Below are positions 9,543 to 20,019 of a DNA stretch of 64,000 nt, one piece after another. The DNA is from Marinobacterium sedimentorum (GTDB lineage: Bacteria; Pseudomonadota; Gammaproteobacteria; Pseudomonadales; Balneatricaceae). The notes under the pieces are model-generated. The model ran no database searches and was not told where the DNA came from. It saw only the letters and a program-made list of their open reading frames with translations. The DNA is taken from assembly GCF_024267675.1 (NCBI RefSeq), contig NZ_JALDYX010000001.1:372001-436000 (forward strand), written 5' to 3'. How positions within the stretch are numbered: position 1 is the first letter of the stretch; each line of letters opens with the position of its first letter. Position numbers and translations under genes: made by a program.

Positions 9543-11390
9543 ATGCCGCAATATCGTTCCAAGACCTCGACAGCCGGTCGCAACATGGCCGGCGCCCGCG
9601 CGCTCTGGCGCGCAACCGGAATGACTGACGAGGATTTCCACAAGCCGATTATCGCCATCGCCAACTCCTTTACCCAGTTCGTTCCCGGCCACGTCCACCT
9701 CAAGGACATGGGCCAGCTGGTGGCGCGTGAAATCGAGAAAGCCGGCGGTGTCGCCAAGGAATTCAACACCATCGCCGTCGATGACGGTATCGCCATGGGT
9801 CACGACGGCATGCTGTATTCGCTGCCGAGTCGCGACATCATTGCCGACTCGGTGGAATACATGGTCAATGCACACTGCGCCGATGCGCTGGTGTGCATAT
9901 CCAACTGCGACAAGATCACCCCGGGAATGCTGATGGCCGCCATGCGCCTCAACATTCCGGTGATCTTCGTCTCCGGCGGCCCTATGGAAGCCGGCAAGAC
10001 CAAACTGTCCGAGCACAAGCTGGACCTGGTCGACGCCATGGTGATTGCGGCTGACGACAGCGCCTCCGACGAAAAGGTCGCCGAGTACGAAAGATCCGCC
10101 TGCCCGACCTGCGGCTCCTGCTCCGGCATGTTCACCGCCAACTCCATGAACTGCCTGACCGAAGCCCTGGGCCTGTCCCTGCCGGGCAACGGTACCGTGC
10201 TGGCCACCCATGCCGACCGCGAAGAGCTGTTCCTCCAAGCCGGTCGTACCATCGTCGAACTGTCCAAGCGCTACTACGAGCAGGATGACGACAGCGCCCT
10301 GCCGCGCAGCATCGGCAATTTCAAGGCATTCGAAAACGCCATGACGCTGGATATCGCCATGGGCGGTTCCACCAACACCATCCTGCACCTGCTGGCCATC
10401 GCCCTTGAAGCCGAAATCGACTTCACCCTCAAGGATATCGACCGCCTGTCTCACGTGGTGCCCCAGCTGTGCAAGGTGGCGCCGAACACGCCCAAGTACC
10501 ATGTCGAAGACGTGCACCGCGCCGGTGGCATCATGGCCATCCTTGGTGAACTGGACCGTGCCGGCAAGCTGCACAGCGACATCCCCACCGTCCACAGCCC
10601 CAGCATGAAGGCGGCGCTGGATAAGTGGGACATCATGCGCAACCCGTCTCCCGCCGTGGTGGAATTTTTCAAGGCTGGCCCCGCCGGCATCCCGACCCAG
10701 ACGGCCTTCAGCCAGTCGACCCGCTGGCCCACGCTGGACGGCGACCGTGAAAACGGCTGCATCCGTTCCATTGAACACGCTTTCTCGCTGGAAGGCGGCC
10801 TGGCCGTCCTGTACGGCAACATCGCCGAAGATGGCTGCGTGGTGAAAACTGCCGGTGTTGACGACGACAACCTGGTATTCGAAGGCCCGGCGCATATCAC
10901 CGAGTCCCAGGACGAAGCGGTACGCCATATCCTGGAAGACCGGGTCAAACCCGGCCACGTGGTGATAGTGCGTTACGAAGGCCCCAAAGGCGGCCCCGGC
11001 ATGCAGGAAATGCTCTACCCGACGTCCTACCTCAAGTCCAAGGGATTGGGCAAGGCCTGCGCCCTGCTGACCGACGGTCGCTTCTCCGGCGGCACCTCGG
11101 GCCTGTCCATCGGACACGTATCGCCCGAAGCCGGCGCCGGTGGCGCTATTGGTCTGGTGGAAAACGGTGACATCATCCGCATCGACATCCCCAACCGCAG
11201 CATAGACGTGAAGCTGCCGATGGAAGAGCTGGCGCACCGCCGCGCGGTAATGGACAAGAAAGGCAAGGATGGCTGGAAGCCGGCAGAGCCACGTCCGCGC
11301 AAGGTTTCGGCGGCACTCAAGGCCTACGCCCTGCTGGCCACCAGCGCCGACAAGGGTGCGGTACGCGATCTCTCCAAGCTGGAGGACTAG
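9543..11390 (+). CDS. ilvD: Dihydroxy-acid dehydratase
   Basis: Fe-S dehydratase making 2-keto acids for isoleucine and valine synthesis. The 615-residue length matches E. coli IlvD (616), and the start [20 protein letters not shown] aligns with the family; an in-frame ATG 48 bases upstream gives an unsupported extension. Cluster and active-site motifs include [26 protein letters not shown] and the C-terminal [15 protein letters not shown]. An AAGG precedes the ATG closely. It is monocistronic, with two consecutive hairpins after the stop. Confidence 0.97.
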   Translation: MPQYRSKTSTAGRNMAGARALWRATGMTDEDFHKPIIAIANSFTQFVPGHVHLKDMGQLVAREIEKAGGVAKEFNTIAVDDGIAMGHDGMLYSLPSRDIIADSVEYMVNAHCADALVCISNCDKITPGMLMAAMRLNIPVIFVSGGPMEAGKTKLSEHKLDLVDAMVIAADDSASDEKVAEYERSACPTCGSCSGMFTANSMNCLTEALGLSLPGNGTVLATHADREELFLQAGRTIVELSKRYYEQDDDSALPRSIGNFKAFENAMTLDIAMGGSTNTILHLLAIALEAEIDFTLKDIDRLSHVVPQLCKVAPNTPKYHVEDVHRAGGIMAILGELDRAGKLHSDIPTVHSPSMKAALDKWDIMRNPSPAVVEFFKAGPAGIPTQTAFSQSTRWPTLDGDRENGCIRSIEHAFSLEGGLAVLYGNIAEDGCVVKTAGVDDDNLVFEGPAHITESQDEAVRHILEDRVKPGHVVIVRYEGPKGGPGMQEMLYPTSYLKSKGLGKACALLTDGRFSGGTSGLSIGHVSPEAGAGGAIGLVENGDIIRIDIPNRSIDVKLPMEELAHRRAVMDKKGKDGWKPAEPRPRKVSAALKAYALLATSADKGAVRDLSKLED

Positions 11391-11394
11391 GCGT

Positions 11395-11466
11395 CAGGCC
11401 CCGGCTGCACTGCAGCCGGGGCCTGAGCAGTGACCTTAAAGGCAGCTTCGGCTGCCTTTTGCGTTT
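11395..11466 (+). terminator. Two tandem hairpins ending ilvD transcription
   Basis: The first is a 15-bp near-perfect palindrome at 11395-11425 (CAGGCCCCGGCTGCA with its complement). The second, at 11438-11460, is a 9-bp stem AAAGGCAGC with a TTCG tetraloop ending in TTTT and is the more typical Rho-independent terminator. Confidence 0.88.
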
Positions 11467-11538
11467 CTGGTGATTGATTAAATGCACAGTAAATCCCGGA
11501 GCTTGATTTAAGCTAAGCCCCGGAATTTGCAGAATCAT

Positions 11539-11562
11539 CCCCGGAATTCGTAAACTCATTCA
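11539..11562 (+). repeat. CCGGAATTC...CATTC short dispersed repeat, copy 1
   Basis: A segment beginning CCCCGGAATTCGTAAACTC is directly preceded by a diverged tandem partner (11517-11538). Related copies occur at 41454-41479 (inverted) and 43011-43035. All three lie in intergenic DNA. Confidence 0.55.
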
Positions 11563-11747
11563 GGCTACGGGGCCTGCCGTTCCCGCTCAAAACCCGCCGC
11601 AAAATCTGCCTTATGCAGGTTGGAAATATGCGCGCAGCGAATTCCGACATCCACAGCGAAGCTGTGCCACTTTGCTTTTCCTTTCACCTTGCCCCCTTGT
11701 GCCCTGCCCTCAGCTGCGGTGAATCCTGAATGATGGTGGCACTGCGC

Positions 11748-11794
11748 ATTACGATTCACTAATGACGAATGACGAATGACGAATAACCAATAAC
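11748..11794 (-). repeat. Heptanucleotide array (GTCATTC type)
   Basis: Read on the minus strand this is six to seven consecutive 7-mers: GTTATTG, GTTATTC, GTCATTC twice, GTCATTA, GTGAATC. It lies in the 539-base ilvD-bfd spacer. The rest of that spacer holds the ilvD terminators, the CCGGAATT repeat, CTTGCCC-rich sequence near 11682-11710 and a Fur box. Confidence 0.8.
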
Positions 11795-11878
11795 TACCGA
11801 TTATTTAAAGTTAATAGCCAAAGCGTATTAAATAACTTTCAAGTTCAGTCTGGTATTAGGTCTTGCCAAAGAAAGTGA

Positions 11879-11893
11879 TGATAACTATTATCA
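11879..11893. promoter_or_regulatory. Fur box upstream of bfd
   Basis: TGATAACTATTATCA matches the 7-1-7 Fur operator TGATAATNATTATCA at all but one position, 36 bases before the bfd start. Repression by Fe-Fur is the expected regulation, so bfd would be induced under iron starvation. Confidence 0.88.
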
Positions 11894-11929
11894 TTACCAT
11901 TCCGTATCAAGACACCAGCGGGCCGAGCC

Positions 11930-12124
11930 ATGAAAGTCTGTATCTGCAAAAATGTCAGTGACCGCCAGATTCGCGAAGCCCTCGATCAGGGTGCCCGTAC
12001 CCTGCGTGACGTTTACCGTGAGCTAGGCGTCGGCTCTGAATGCGGCAAATGCATTTGCGCCACGCGCGAAATTATCGCCGAGCACCCTTTTCTGCATCTG
12101 GCGAATGAGGTGATTGCGGCCTGA
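11930..12124 (+). CDS. bfd: Bacterioferritin-associated ferredoxin
   Basis: A 64-residue [2Fe-2S] protein with the Bfd cysteine pattern: C4 and C6 in VCICKNVSD and the CxxC of SECGKC near residues 38-41. By family it docks on bacterioferritin and delivers electrons to reduce and mobilise stored iron. It is preceded by a near-perfect Fur box and followed by bfr 190 bases downstream, with a deleted palindromic element between them. Confidence 0.94.
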   Translation: MKVCICKNVSDRQIREALDQGARTLRDVYRELGVGSECGKCICATREIIAEHPFLHLANEVIAA

Positions 12125-12153
12125 TTCCCGCGGACCCGCTCCATGCCCATACC

Positions 12154-12227
12154 GCCAGGAGGCTGCCCGAGAATGCTGACCGTAGCGAGATCGCAGTAGC
12201 TTGAGTATTGTCGGACAGCCTCCTGGC
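12154..12227. repeat. Palindromic element, subfamily B, internally deleted copy
   Basis: A 74-bp unit with ends GCCAGGAGGCTG (12154-12165) and CAGCCTCCTGGC (12216-12227). It joins the outer arms of the full copy at 41990-42153 (GTAGCGAG from the left arm to TCGCAGTAG from the right arm) and lacks the AATAGTGG centre. It sits between bfd and bfr. Confidence 0.8.
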
Positions 12228-12314
12228 CTTTGCACTTCCACTCCCCATCGTCTTTGACAGATCCCCGCCTGCCTCCAATACTGTTTTCTGTTTACCCAAC
12301 GGGGAGACAGCGGC

Positions 12315-12791
12315 ATGAAAGGCGACAAGAAAGCCCTCGAGTATCTCAACAAGGCCCTGTACAACGAACTGGTTGCCATCAATCAGTACTTCCTGCACTC
12401 ACGCATGTGGAAAGACTGGGGGCTCAAGGCCCTGGCCGATCACGAATACCACGAATCCATCGATGAAATGAAACATGCCGACCGGCTGATCGAGCGCATT
12501 CTGTTCCTGGAAGGCCTGCCCAACCTGCAAAATCTCGGCAAGCTGCGCATCGGCGAAGACACAAAGGAGATGCTGCAATGCGATCTGGCACTGGAGCTGG
12601 ATGCGCTGCCAGACCTGCGTGAAGGCATCAAATACTGTGAGAAGGTACAGGACTACACCAGCCGTGAGCTGCTGGAGGATATCCTAGAATCGGAAGAGGA
12701 ACACATCGACTATCTGGAAACCCAGCTGGAGCTGATCAACAAGGTCGGCCTGCAGAACTATCTGCAATCCCAGATGGAAAGCGCCAGCTAG
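12315..12791 (+). CDS. bfr: Bacterioferritin
   Basis: Iron-storage protein (158 residues) expected to form a 24-mer with haem at subunit interfaces. All ferroxidase ligands align with E. coli Bfr: E18, E51, H54, E94, and E127/H130 in the EEEHIDYLE segment. The haem ligand M52 is present in [17 protein letters not shown] ribosome binding site precedes the ATG. It pairs with bfd for iron storage and release; no second Fur box is evident directly upstream. Confidence 0.97.
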   Translation: MKGDKKALEYLNKALYNELVAINQYFLHSRMWKDWGLKALADHEYHESIDEMKHADRLIERILFLEGLPNLQNLGKLRIGEDTKEMLQCDLALELDALPDLREGIKYCEKVQDYTSRELLEDILESEEEHIDYLETQLELINKVGLQNYLQSQMESAS

Positions 12792-12803
12792 CAGGTGACA
12801 AGT

Positions 12804-12838
12804 GACAGGTGACTTTTCCCCCTGTCACCTGTCTTTCC
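12804..12838 (+). terminator. Probable terminator after bfr
   Basis: A perfect 10-bp stem GACAGGTGAC (12804-12813) with GTCACCTGTC (12824-12833) and a 10-base pyrimidine loop is followed by TTTCCC. The T-tract is short. Confidence 0.55.
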
Positions 12839-12854
12839 CGACTGCATTCTATTT

Positions 12855-14114
12855 CTAGCTTTCAGACATGGCCTGCATGACATGCTGCGCCCATAGCAGG
12901 CTGTGGCGATAGGACACCTCGTAGAAGGAGGGATCCACGAGCTTTTTCAGCGCAGCGAACTCGCCCCGTTCGTATACTTCCACATCCTGCAGTACTTCTC
13001 CCAGCATGCCTGCGCGGGTCAGCAGCGCCGCCTTGATATCCTGCTGCAGCGGCACCTGCTCCATCAGCTCGCTCATCTCGATGTCCAGCAGAACATCCAG
13101 CTGCGACAGCAGACCGACAATAAAGTAGTTCATCGTATGGGGCCGCCCCATCAGTTCCGCCAGCAGTTCGCACATGCGCCCGCGCAGCAGCATGTTGCGG
13201 GTCAGTTCATCCGGCTTGCCCGGTTCGGCACCGGCGAGGAACAGGGTCACCCAGCGGCGGATCTGATCCAGCCCCAGCAGCGTAATGGCATGGGACAGGG
13301 ATTCAACTTCGCGTCTCAGGCTGAACGCCGCCGAGTTCACCACCTTGAGTATCTTGAATGTCAGAGCCGCATCATTGACCGCGATCTGCTCCAGCGCTGC
13401 CGCCGTGGTGTCGGGGTTCTGCAATTCAGCCAGCAGCTGTAGCAGCACAACCTTGTTGCCGGAAATTTTCTTGCCCCGCACCGGGATTGGCTTGCTCAGG
13501 AAATACCCCTGATAGAGCGAGAAGCCCATTTCAAGACACTGCCTGAACTGCTCCTTGTTTTCGACCTTGTCGGCCAGCAACTCCAGATTATGGGGTTTGA
13601 GCTTGCGTATTATCTCCGGCAGATCGTGCAGCCCCAGCTTGAGAATATCCAGTTTAAGTACATGCACGATGGACAGCAGGGGTTCGAACTTGGGGTCGCT
13701 TGGGTCGTAATCCGCCAATACCAGTCGATAACCTGTCCTGGCCAGCTGCTTAAGGCGCTCCAGCAGCTCGGGCGTCACCTCGGTGTGACCGAGCAGTTCG
13801 AGCGCGAAGCTTTCCTTGGGAAGCTCCGGGAAGTTACTGTTCAGCAACACCTTGTCGGTAAGCTTGAGGTAGCACGGCAGGGTACGGATCTCGCCATCGC
13901 TGCAGACACTGGCATAGCTATTGGTGATGACCGCCAGGGTCGCGGCATCATCAGTAATCGAGTGATCGACCTCGCCGGTTTGACTGCGAAACAGCAGCTC
14001 AAACGCGACCACATCCTGATTCTTGGTATAAATGGGCTGCCGCGCCAGCAGCACGGGCAGTTGGTCTGTGTCATTCAGGGATTTCAGCACTGCGCTCACG
14101 ACTCGGCTCTCCAT
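12855..14114 (-). CDS. EAL-like/HDOD (YuxH-type) signalling protein
   Basis: A 419-residue cytosolic protein with an N-terminal EAL-related domain (about 20-205) and a C-terminal HDOD domain (about 205-395). The EAL part is degenerate: the motif position reads VAFELLFRS and catalytic carboxylates are largely missing, so c-di-GMP hydrolysis is unlikely. The HDOD part is recognisable by LNDAALTFKILKVVNSAAF-like sequence and LSHAITLLGLDQIRRWV. Proteins of this YuxH-like type act in signalling or motility in other gammaproteobacteria; the target here is unknown. No strong ribosome binding site is seen. Confidence 0.85.
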   Translation of the reverse strand: MESRVVSAVLKSLNDTDQLPVLLARQPIYTKNQDVVAFELLFRSQTGEVDHSITDDAATLAVITNSYASVCSDGEIRTLPCYLKLTDKVLLNSNFPELPKESFALELLGHTEVTPELLERLKQLARTGYRLVLADYDPSDPKFEPLLSIVHVLKLDILKLGLHDLPEIIRKLKPHNLELLADKVENKEQFRQCLEMGFSLYQGYFLSKPIPVRGKKISGNKVVLLQLLAELQNPDTTAAALEQIAVNDAALTFKILKVVNSAAFSLRREVESLSHAITLLGLDQIRRWVTLFLAGAEPGKPDELTRNMLLRGRMCELLAELMGRPHTMNYFIVGLLSQLDVLLDIEMSELMEQVPLQQDIKAALLTRAGMLGEVLQDVEVYERGEFAALKKLVDPSFYEVSYRHSLLWAQHVMQAMSES

Positions 14115-14238
14115 GTTTCACAGTCGTTCTGGTAGAAAACTGGGCCCATAATGACACTAACACGCGGTAAAATCGAATTCAGGCCAGGCCGGCAGCCGAT
14201 CCTGCGAGTACCGCCTCCGGCACCGGCCGCCACACAGC

Positions 14239-14266
14239 AAAAACCCGGACGCGGTGCCCGGGTTTT
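14239..14266 (-). terminator. Terminator of the ectoine operon
   Basis: Read on the minus strand, a 9-bp stem AAAACCCGG/CCGGGTTTT with a 9-base loop ends in a run of five T. It follows the ask stop by about 85 bases. Confidence 0.85.
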
Positions 14267-14352
14267 CAATACGCAGCCATGCACTTCCCCGGCGCTTTCG
14301 GGGAGCTGTCACCAATGCAGGACAACCCCTGCGCCAGCTGCCGGCAGGGCTA

Positions 14353-15783
14353 TCAGGCGGCGGAGATCACGTCCTCGTAACCTTCACGTTCCACCAGCGC
14401 CCGGTGCAACACGGCCACCGTCTGGGCGTAGTCCTCCTCCCTGACGATACACTGCATCTGCACCTGGCGAATCGACTGGTGCGCGCCCTGCACACTGATT
14501 CCCGCCTCGGCCATGGCGGACATCATGCGCGCCAGCATCCCCTTCACCTTGAGGTCCGAACCTATAGCGGAAACGATGGCCACGTTGTGCACCGTGACCT
14601 CGGCATCCTTGTAGCGCTCTTCCACCAGCCGGGCCGCGCGGTTGACCATCTTGCGCGAGCCCGACACATAGTAGGTGATGCTGTTGGCGTCCGAATCCTT
14701 GTTCACCACATAGAGCTTGAGCTGCTTGAGCAGACGGGTCAGCTCAATGTCATAACCGACATCGCCGAGCATTTCCTGATCAAACACCTCCAGCCCGAAC
14801 ACATCCTTGCGCCCGGCGACGATCTCGACACAGGGCCGGTCGCTGACGTAGGACTGGCTGATCAGGGTGCCGTCATGCTCGGGCTCAAACGCATTCTTGA
14901 TGCGCAGCTCAACACCGGCACGGCGCAGCGACTTGGCCGCCTTGGGATGAATCGCCTCCATACCGAGGTTCGACAGCTGATCAGCCACGTCGTAGTTGGT
15001 GCGCCCGATGGTCACCACCTTATCGGTGCCGACCAGCATCGGATCGGCACTGCTAAGGTGGTATTCCTTGTGGATAATGGCTTCGCGGGCCGAAGTGACG
15101 GTGGCGATTTCAGCGAATGTAATCTCGCTGTAGCCACGATCATAGGTGTTCATCAGGCCTGCCTTGCAATGGGTGTAACCCGTCGCGACCGCCAGTTCCG
15201 TGGCAGGATCGATGTTTTCGAAACCGTTGCGCACCATGTCTTCGAACGACATGGGCGCATCCTGATGCCAGCCGGTCAGATCCACCATGCGGGCATTGAC
15301 GCCGCGGCTGCGCAGTGCCAGCACGGTATTGTGCGCACTGTGCGCCTCGCCGATGGCCGCCAGCATTTCGCGTACCTTCATCAGATGCTCTTCCAGCTGA
15401 AAGTGACCATAGGTGCACAGGCGCTGCAGGCTCTGCATGCAGTCACGGGCATCGTCGATGCGTTCCTGCACAAAGTGATCCGCGGCGCTGCGCTCATAGT
15501 CGCTGTCGAACAGCTCGGCGTTCTTCTGCACCATGCGGCTGCGCACGCCTTCCAGTGCATCCAGCCAGGCATCTTCACTGTGGGCATCGGCAAAGCGGGC
15601 ATAGACGCCAGGCTCGCCGGTCTTCTTGTGCTCCAGCAGCAGGTTGGTCATGCCGGCGTAGGCTGAAACCACAAAGATGCGGTTATAAAGGGCGTCGTCA
15701 GTGCGACCACCCAGCAGGATGTTGTCCATGACTTCATCAAAGCGGCTCATGGACGTGCCGCCGATTTTCTCTACCGTATGCAT
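14353..15783 (-). CDS. ask: Ectoine-specific aspartate kinase
   Basis: Phosphorylates L-aspartate to feed aspartate semialdehyde into ectoine synthesis. The 476-residue protein starts MHTVEKIGGTSM, the Ask_Ect form of the KFGGTS kinase motif. It has the family's insertions and paired ACT modules at the C-terminus (about 330-476, with VAIVSAIGSDLKVKGMLARM). Dedicated Ask_Ect enzymes are known to escape lysine/threonine feedback control. It is last in ectABCD-ask, 76 bases after ectD, and is followed by the operon terminator. A possible AAGGA lies 16 bases before the start, which is rather far. Confidence 0.93.
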   Translation of the reverse strand: MHTVEKIGGTSMSRFDEVMDNILLGGRTDDALYNRIFVVSAYAGMTNLLLEHKKTGEPGVYARFADAHSEDAWLDALEGVRSRMVQKNAELFDSDYERSAADHFVQERIDDARDCMQSLQRLCTYGHFQLEEHLMKVREMLAAIGEAHSAHNTVLALRSRGVNARMVDLTGWHQDAPMSFEDMVRNGFENIDPATELAVATGYTHCKAGLMNTYDRGYSEITFAEIATVTSAREAIIHKEYHLSSADPMLVGTDKVVTIGRTNYDVADQLSNLGMEAIHPKAAKSLRRAGVELRIKNAFEPEHDGTLISQSYVSDRPCVEIVAGRKDVFGLEVFDQEMLGDVGYDIELTRLLKQLKLYVVNKDSDANSITYYVSGSRKMVNRAARLVEERYKDAEVTVHNVAIVSAIGSDLKVKGMLARMMSAMAEAGISVQGAHQSIRQVQMQCIVREEDYAQTVAVLHRALVEREGYEDVISAA

Positions 15784-15859
15784 ACTGATATGGAAAGTTC
15801 CTTGAAATGGGGTGCCAGCGCAGCAGCTGCGACAGCAGAAAAAGAAGTTAGATGCGGAG

Positions 15860-16789
15860 TCAGGCGCCTGCAGTCGCGGCTATATCCAGTGACTGGGGGG
15901 CCAACGGCTGCACAGGGCCGCGGTCCGCGACAAAGCCCGGGCGCGGCGGCTGGTCACAAAACGGGGCCTGCAGGCGGTTCTCGACGTGATTGAACACGAA
16001 GAACAGATTGCTACGCGGTGCCGGCGTTATATTGCTGTTGGAACCGTGCAGCGTATTGCAGTCAAAAAACACCACGGATCCCGCAGGCCCGGTGGCGGTA
16101 TCGATGCCGTAACGGCCCACCATACGCGTCAGGCTGGCATCATCCGGCACCCCGAACTCCTGCCGGCGCAGGGAGTACTGGTAATGGCTTTGCGGCGTCT
16201 TGCCAACACAGCCGATGTAATGGCGGTGGGAGCCCGGCACCAGCATCAGCGGCCCGTTGTTGCTGTCATTGTCGGTCAGCAGGATAGAGGCGCTGAGCGC
16301 ACGCATGCGCGGCATGCCGTCTTCCACATGCCAGGTTTCAAAATCGGAGTGCCAGTAGAACTCCTTGCCGACAAACCCCGGCTTGAGGTTCATGCGCGAC
16401 TGATGGATATACACATCGCCGCCAAGGATAAAGCGCGCCAGGCCTGCCAGGCGCACATCCGACGCCAGACGCGCAAAGAGCCCGTCATGGCGGTGAATCT
16501 CAAACAGGGAGCGCAGCACTCCACTCCCGGGTTCACGAATGGCCTCATCCGAGGCCAGCACGGCCGGATCGCTGCGCAGGCGCTCAAGCTCCGCGCTCAT
16601 GGCCGCCACTTCTGCCGCTGAAAAGAGTTCGGGAATCACCATGTAACCGTCACGCTCGAACTGGGCAATCAGCTCGGGCGCCAGCGGTGCCTCCGCCCTG
16701 TCCTGCGCATACACCACAGGGTCCTGACGTTCCAGCCAGACAGGCTCAGCCTGCTGACGGGACGGGTACAGATCTTGACGCGAACTCAT
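15860..16789 (-). CDS. ectD: Ectoine hydroxylase
   Basis: Non-haem Fe(II)/2-oxoglutarate dioxygenase converting ectoine to 5-hydroxyectoine (309 residues). The diagnostic segment FYWHSDFETWHVEDGMP is present and supplies H147 and D149; the third iron ligand is H248 in NTLHGSNSN, matching the numbering of characterised EctD. The start MSSRQDLY is chosen over an ATG 18 bases upstream because GGAG lies 6 bases before it. It lies 74 bases after ectC in the same operon. Confidence 0.95.
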   Translation of the reverse strand: MSSRQDLYPSRQQAEPVWLERQDPVVYAQDRAEAPLAPELIAQFERDGYMVIPELFSAAEVAAMSAELERLRSDPAVLASDEAIREPGSGVLRSLFEIHRHDGLFARLASDVRLAGLARFILGGDVYIHQSRMNLKPGFVGKEFYWHSDFETWHVEDGMPRMRALSASILLTDNDSNNGPLMLVPGSHRHYIGCVGKTPQSHYQYSLRRQEFGVPDDASLTRMVGRYGIDTATGPAGSVVFFDCNTLHGSNSNITPAPRSNLFFVFNHVENRLQAPFCDQPPRPGFVADRGPVQPLAPQSLDIAATAGA

Positions 16790-16863
16790 GAATTCTCCGG
16801 CAAACAAATTAGGGGACGACCACCAGCGCCCGGGGATAGTCAGCCCCGGGCCGCCGGCGTCAA

Positions 16864-17259
16864 TCAGGCAACGGCATCCGCTTCCAGCGGGTAAACACCG
16901 TTTTCGTCATGCACTTCCAGCCCGTTCAGCGGCGGATTGAAGACGCAGGCAAGCTTGAGCTCGGACGAGGCCCGCAGAAGGTGTTCATCGTGCTGATCCA
17001 GGTTGTAGAGCGTACCCGGACGAATCGGGTACACCTTGCCGTCGGCCAGGGTTTCGATCTCGCCTTCACCGCTGATGCAGTACACCGATTCGAAATGGTT
17101 CTGATACCAGATATGCGTCTCGGTGCCAGCGTAGATGGTGGTGATATGGAAAGAGTAGCCCATGTTGTCCTGCTTGAGCAGCATGCGGGTACTTTCCCAG
17201 TTGTCGGAAACCACGCGGCGTTCGCTCTGTTCGGCTTGCTGCAGTGTACGTACGATCAT
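16864..17259 (-). CDS. ectC: L-ectoine synthase
   Basis: Cupin enzyme closing N-gamma-acetyl-diaminobutyrate to ectoine (131 residues, the usual length). The metal ligands known for EctC, E57, Y85 and H93, are all present, in [20 protein letters not shown] and [12 protein letters not shown]. It begins 11 bases after ectB and is part of the ectABCD-ask operon. Confidence 0.96.
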   Translation of the reverse strand: MIVRTLQQAEQSERRVVSDNWESTRMLLKQDNMGYSFHITTIYAGTETHIWYQNHFESVYCISGEGEIETLADGKVYPIRPGTLYNLDQHDEHLLRASSELKLACVFNPPLNGLEVHDENGVYPLEADAVA

Positions 17260-17270
17260 GTTCAGTCTCC

Positions 17271-19075
<1,805 letters not shown>

Positions 19076-19102
19076 AGTGTAGATAACTTTTCGTATTACG
19101 AT

Positions 19103-19140
19103 GCTTTTTATTATAAAACATATCCGCACCATAACATCAA
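19103..19140 (-). promoter_or_regulatory. Putative ectA promoter
   Basis: On the minus strand TTGATG (19135-19140) and TATAAT (19110-19115) are separated by 19 bases, within an AT-rich 321-base divergent ectA/ectR spacer. The long spacer is typical of promoters needing activation or responding to salt. I could not identify a convincing EctR operator in the rest of the spacer. Confidence 0.5.
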
Positions 19141-19396
19141 CCGCAGGATATGATTAAAAAGTAGGCTAATACAAAAAGTTACAGTATGATTTCGCGCAAA
19201 ACAGATAGATAATATAGTTCGCAACACGAAATGTTTTTATTGAACAGTCCGTCAATCGTGCAGAAAATTACATAGCATTACGATACAGATAGCCCCATCC
19301 AGCACAGCAGACCCCTCGGCAGTCGTTGCTTTATTATTGGCAAGGCCGTAAAAAGACGGCACTAGCCCTCACCACAGATCCAGCGCCCGAGCCCAC

Positions 19397-19894
19397 ATGA
19401 GCAAAAGCCAGTCCGCCCTTATTCTGATCCGCCAGATCATTCGCGCTACCGACCTGCACGACAAGCAGCTCAGCCGCGTCAGCGGGCTCACATTGCCGCA
19501 ATTGTTGGCCATGCAGACACTGCAGGAAGGCGGCTCCATGACCATTGGCCTGCTGGCACGGGAAATGAACCTGGCCCAGGCCACCGTCACCAGCATCCTG
19601 GACCGGCTGGAAAAGAAGCAGCTGGTGGAACGCCTGCGCGACAGCCACGACAAGCGAAAGGTATGGGCCTGCCTGTCGGAGACCGGCACGCGCCTGCTGG
19701 CAGCGGCCCCAACCTCGGTTCAGGATCTGTTTGTTGGAAAGTTCGAGGCCATGGAGGAATGGGAGCAGTCCATGGTGATAACGTCGCTGGAACGCGTGGC
19801 GGGCATCATCAATGCGCTGGATATCGATGCCGCCCCGGTGTTTGATATCGGTGACCTGGCGCGCTCATCCGTAGACGGCGACAAACACGACTGA
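19397..19894 (+). CDS. ectR: MarR-family regulator, probably EctR
   Basis: A 165-residue winged-helix repressor of the MarR family: recognition region MTIGLLAREMNLAQATVTSILDRLEKKQLVERLRDSHDKRKV (HTH and wing, about residues 47-90) flanked by dimerisation helices. It is transcribed divergently from ectA, the arrangement of EctR, which represses ectoine genes in halophilic methylotrophs. The assignment as EctR rests on family plus location. No strong ribosome binding site is seen before the ATG. Confidence 0.85.
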   Translation: MSKSQSALILIRQIIRATDLHDKQLSRVSGLTLPQLLAMQTLQEGGSMTIGLLAREMNLAQATVTSILDRLEKKQLVERLRDSHDKRKVWACLSETGTRLLAAAPTSVQDLFVGKFEAMEEWEQSMVITSLERVAGIINALDIDAAPVFDIGDLARSSVDGDKHD

Positions 19895-20019
19895 AGGCTC
19901 AGACCGGGCAGTCATTCAAGCCCGCAGCCTTCAGAACCCTGCCGCCAACGAAGAATGTCTGGTATCGCCACGCTGGCGACAGCATCGAAACGCCGGCCAG
20001 CCGCCTGTAAAAGGTCGTA

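Noticed and set aside
9468..11237. 589-codon open frame antisense to ilvD
   Set aside because: Shadow frame of ilvD with no recognisable domain or ribosome binding site.
11565..11759. 64-codon frame upstream of bfd
   Set aside because: It overlaps the short repeat and the heptamer array and has no start signals.
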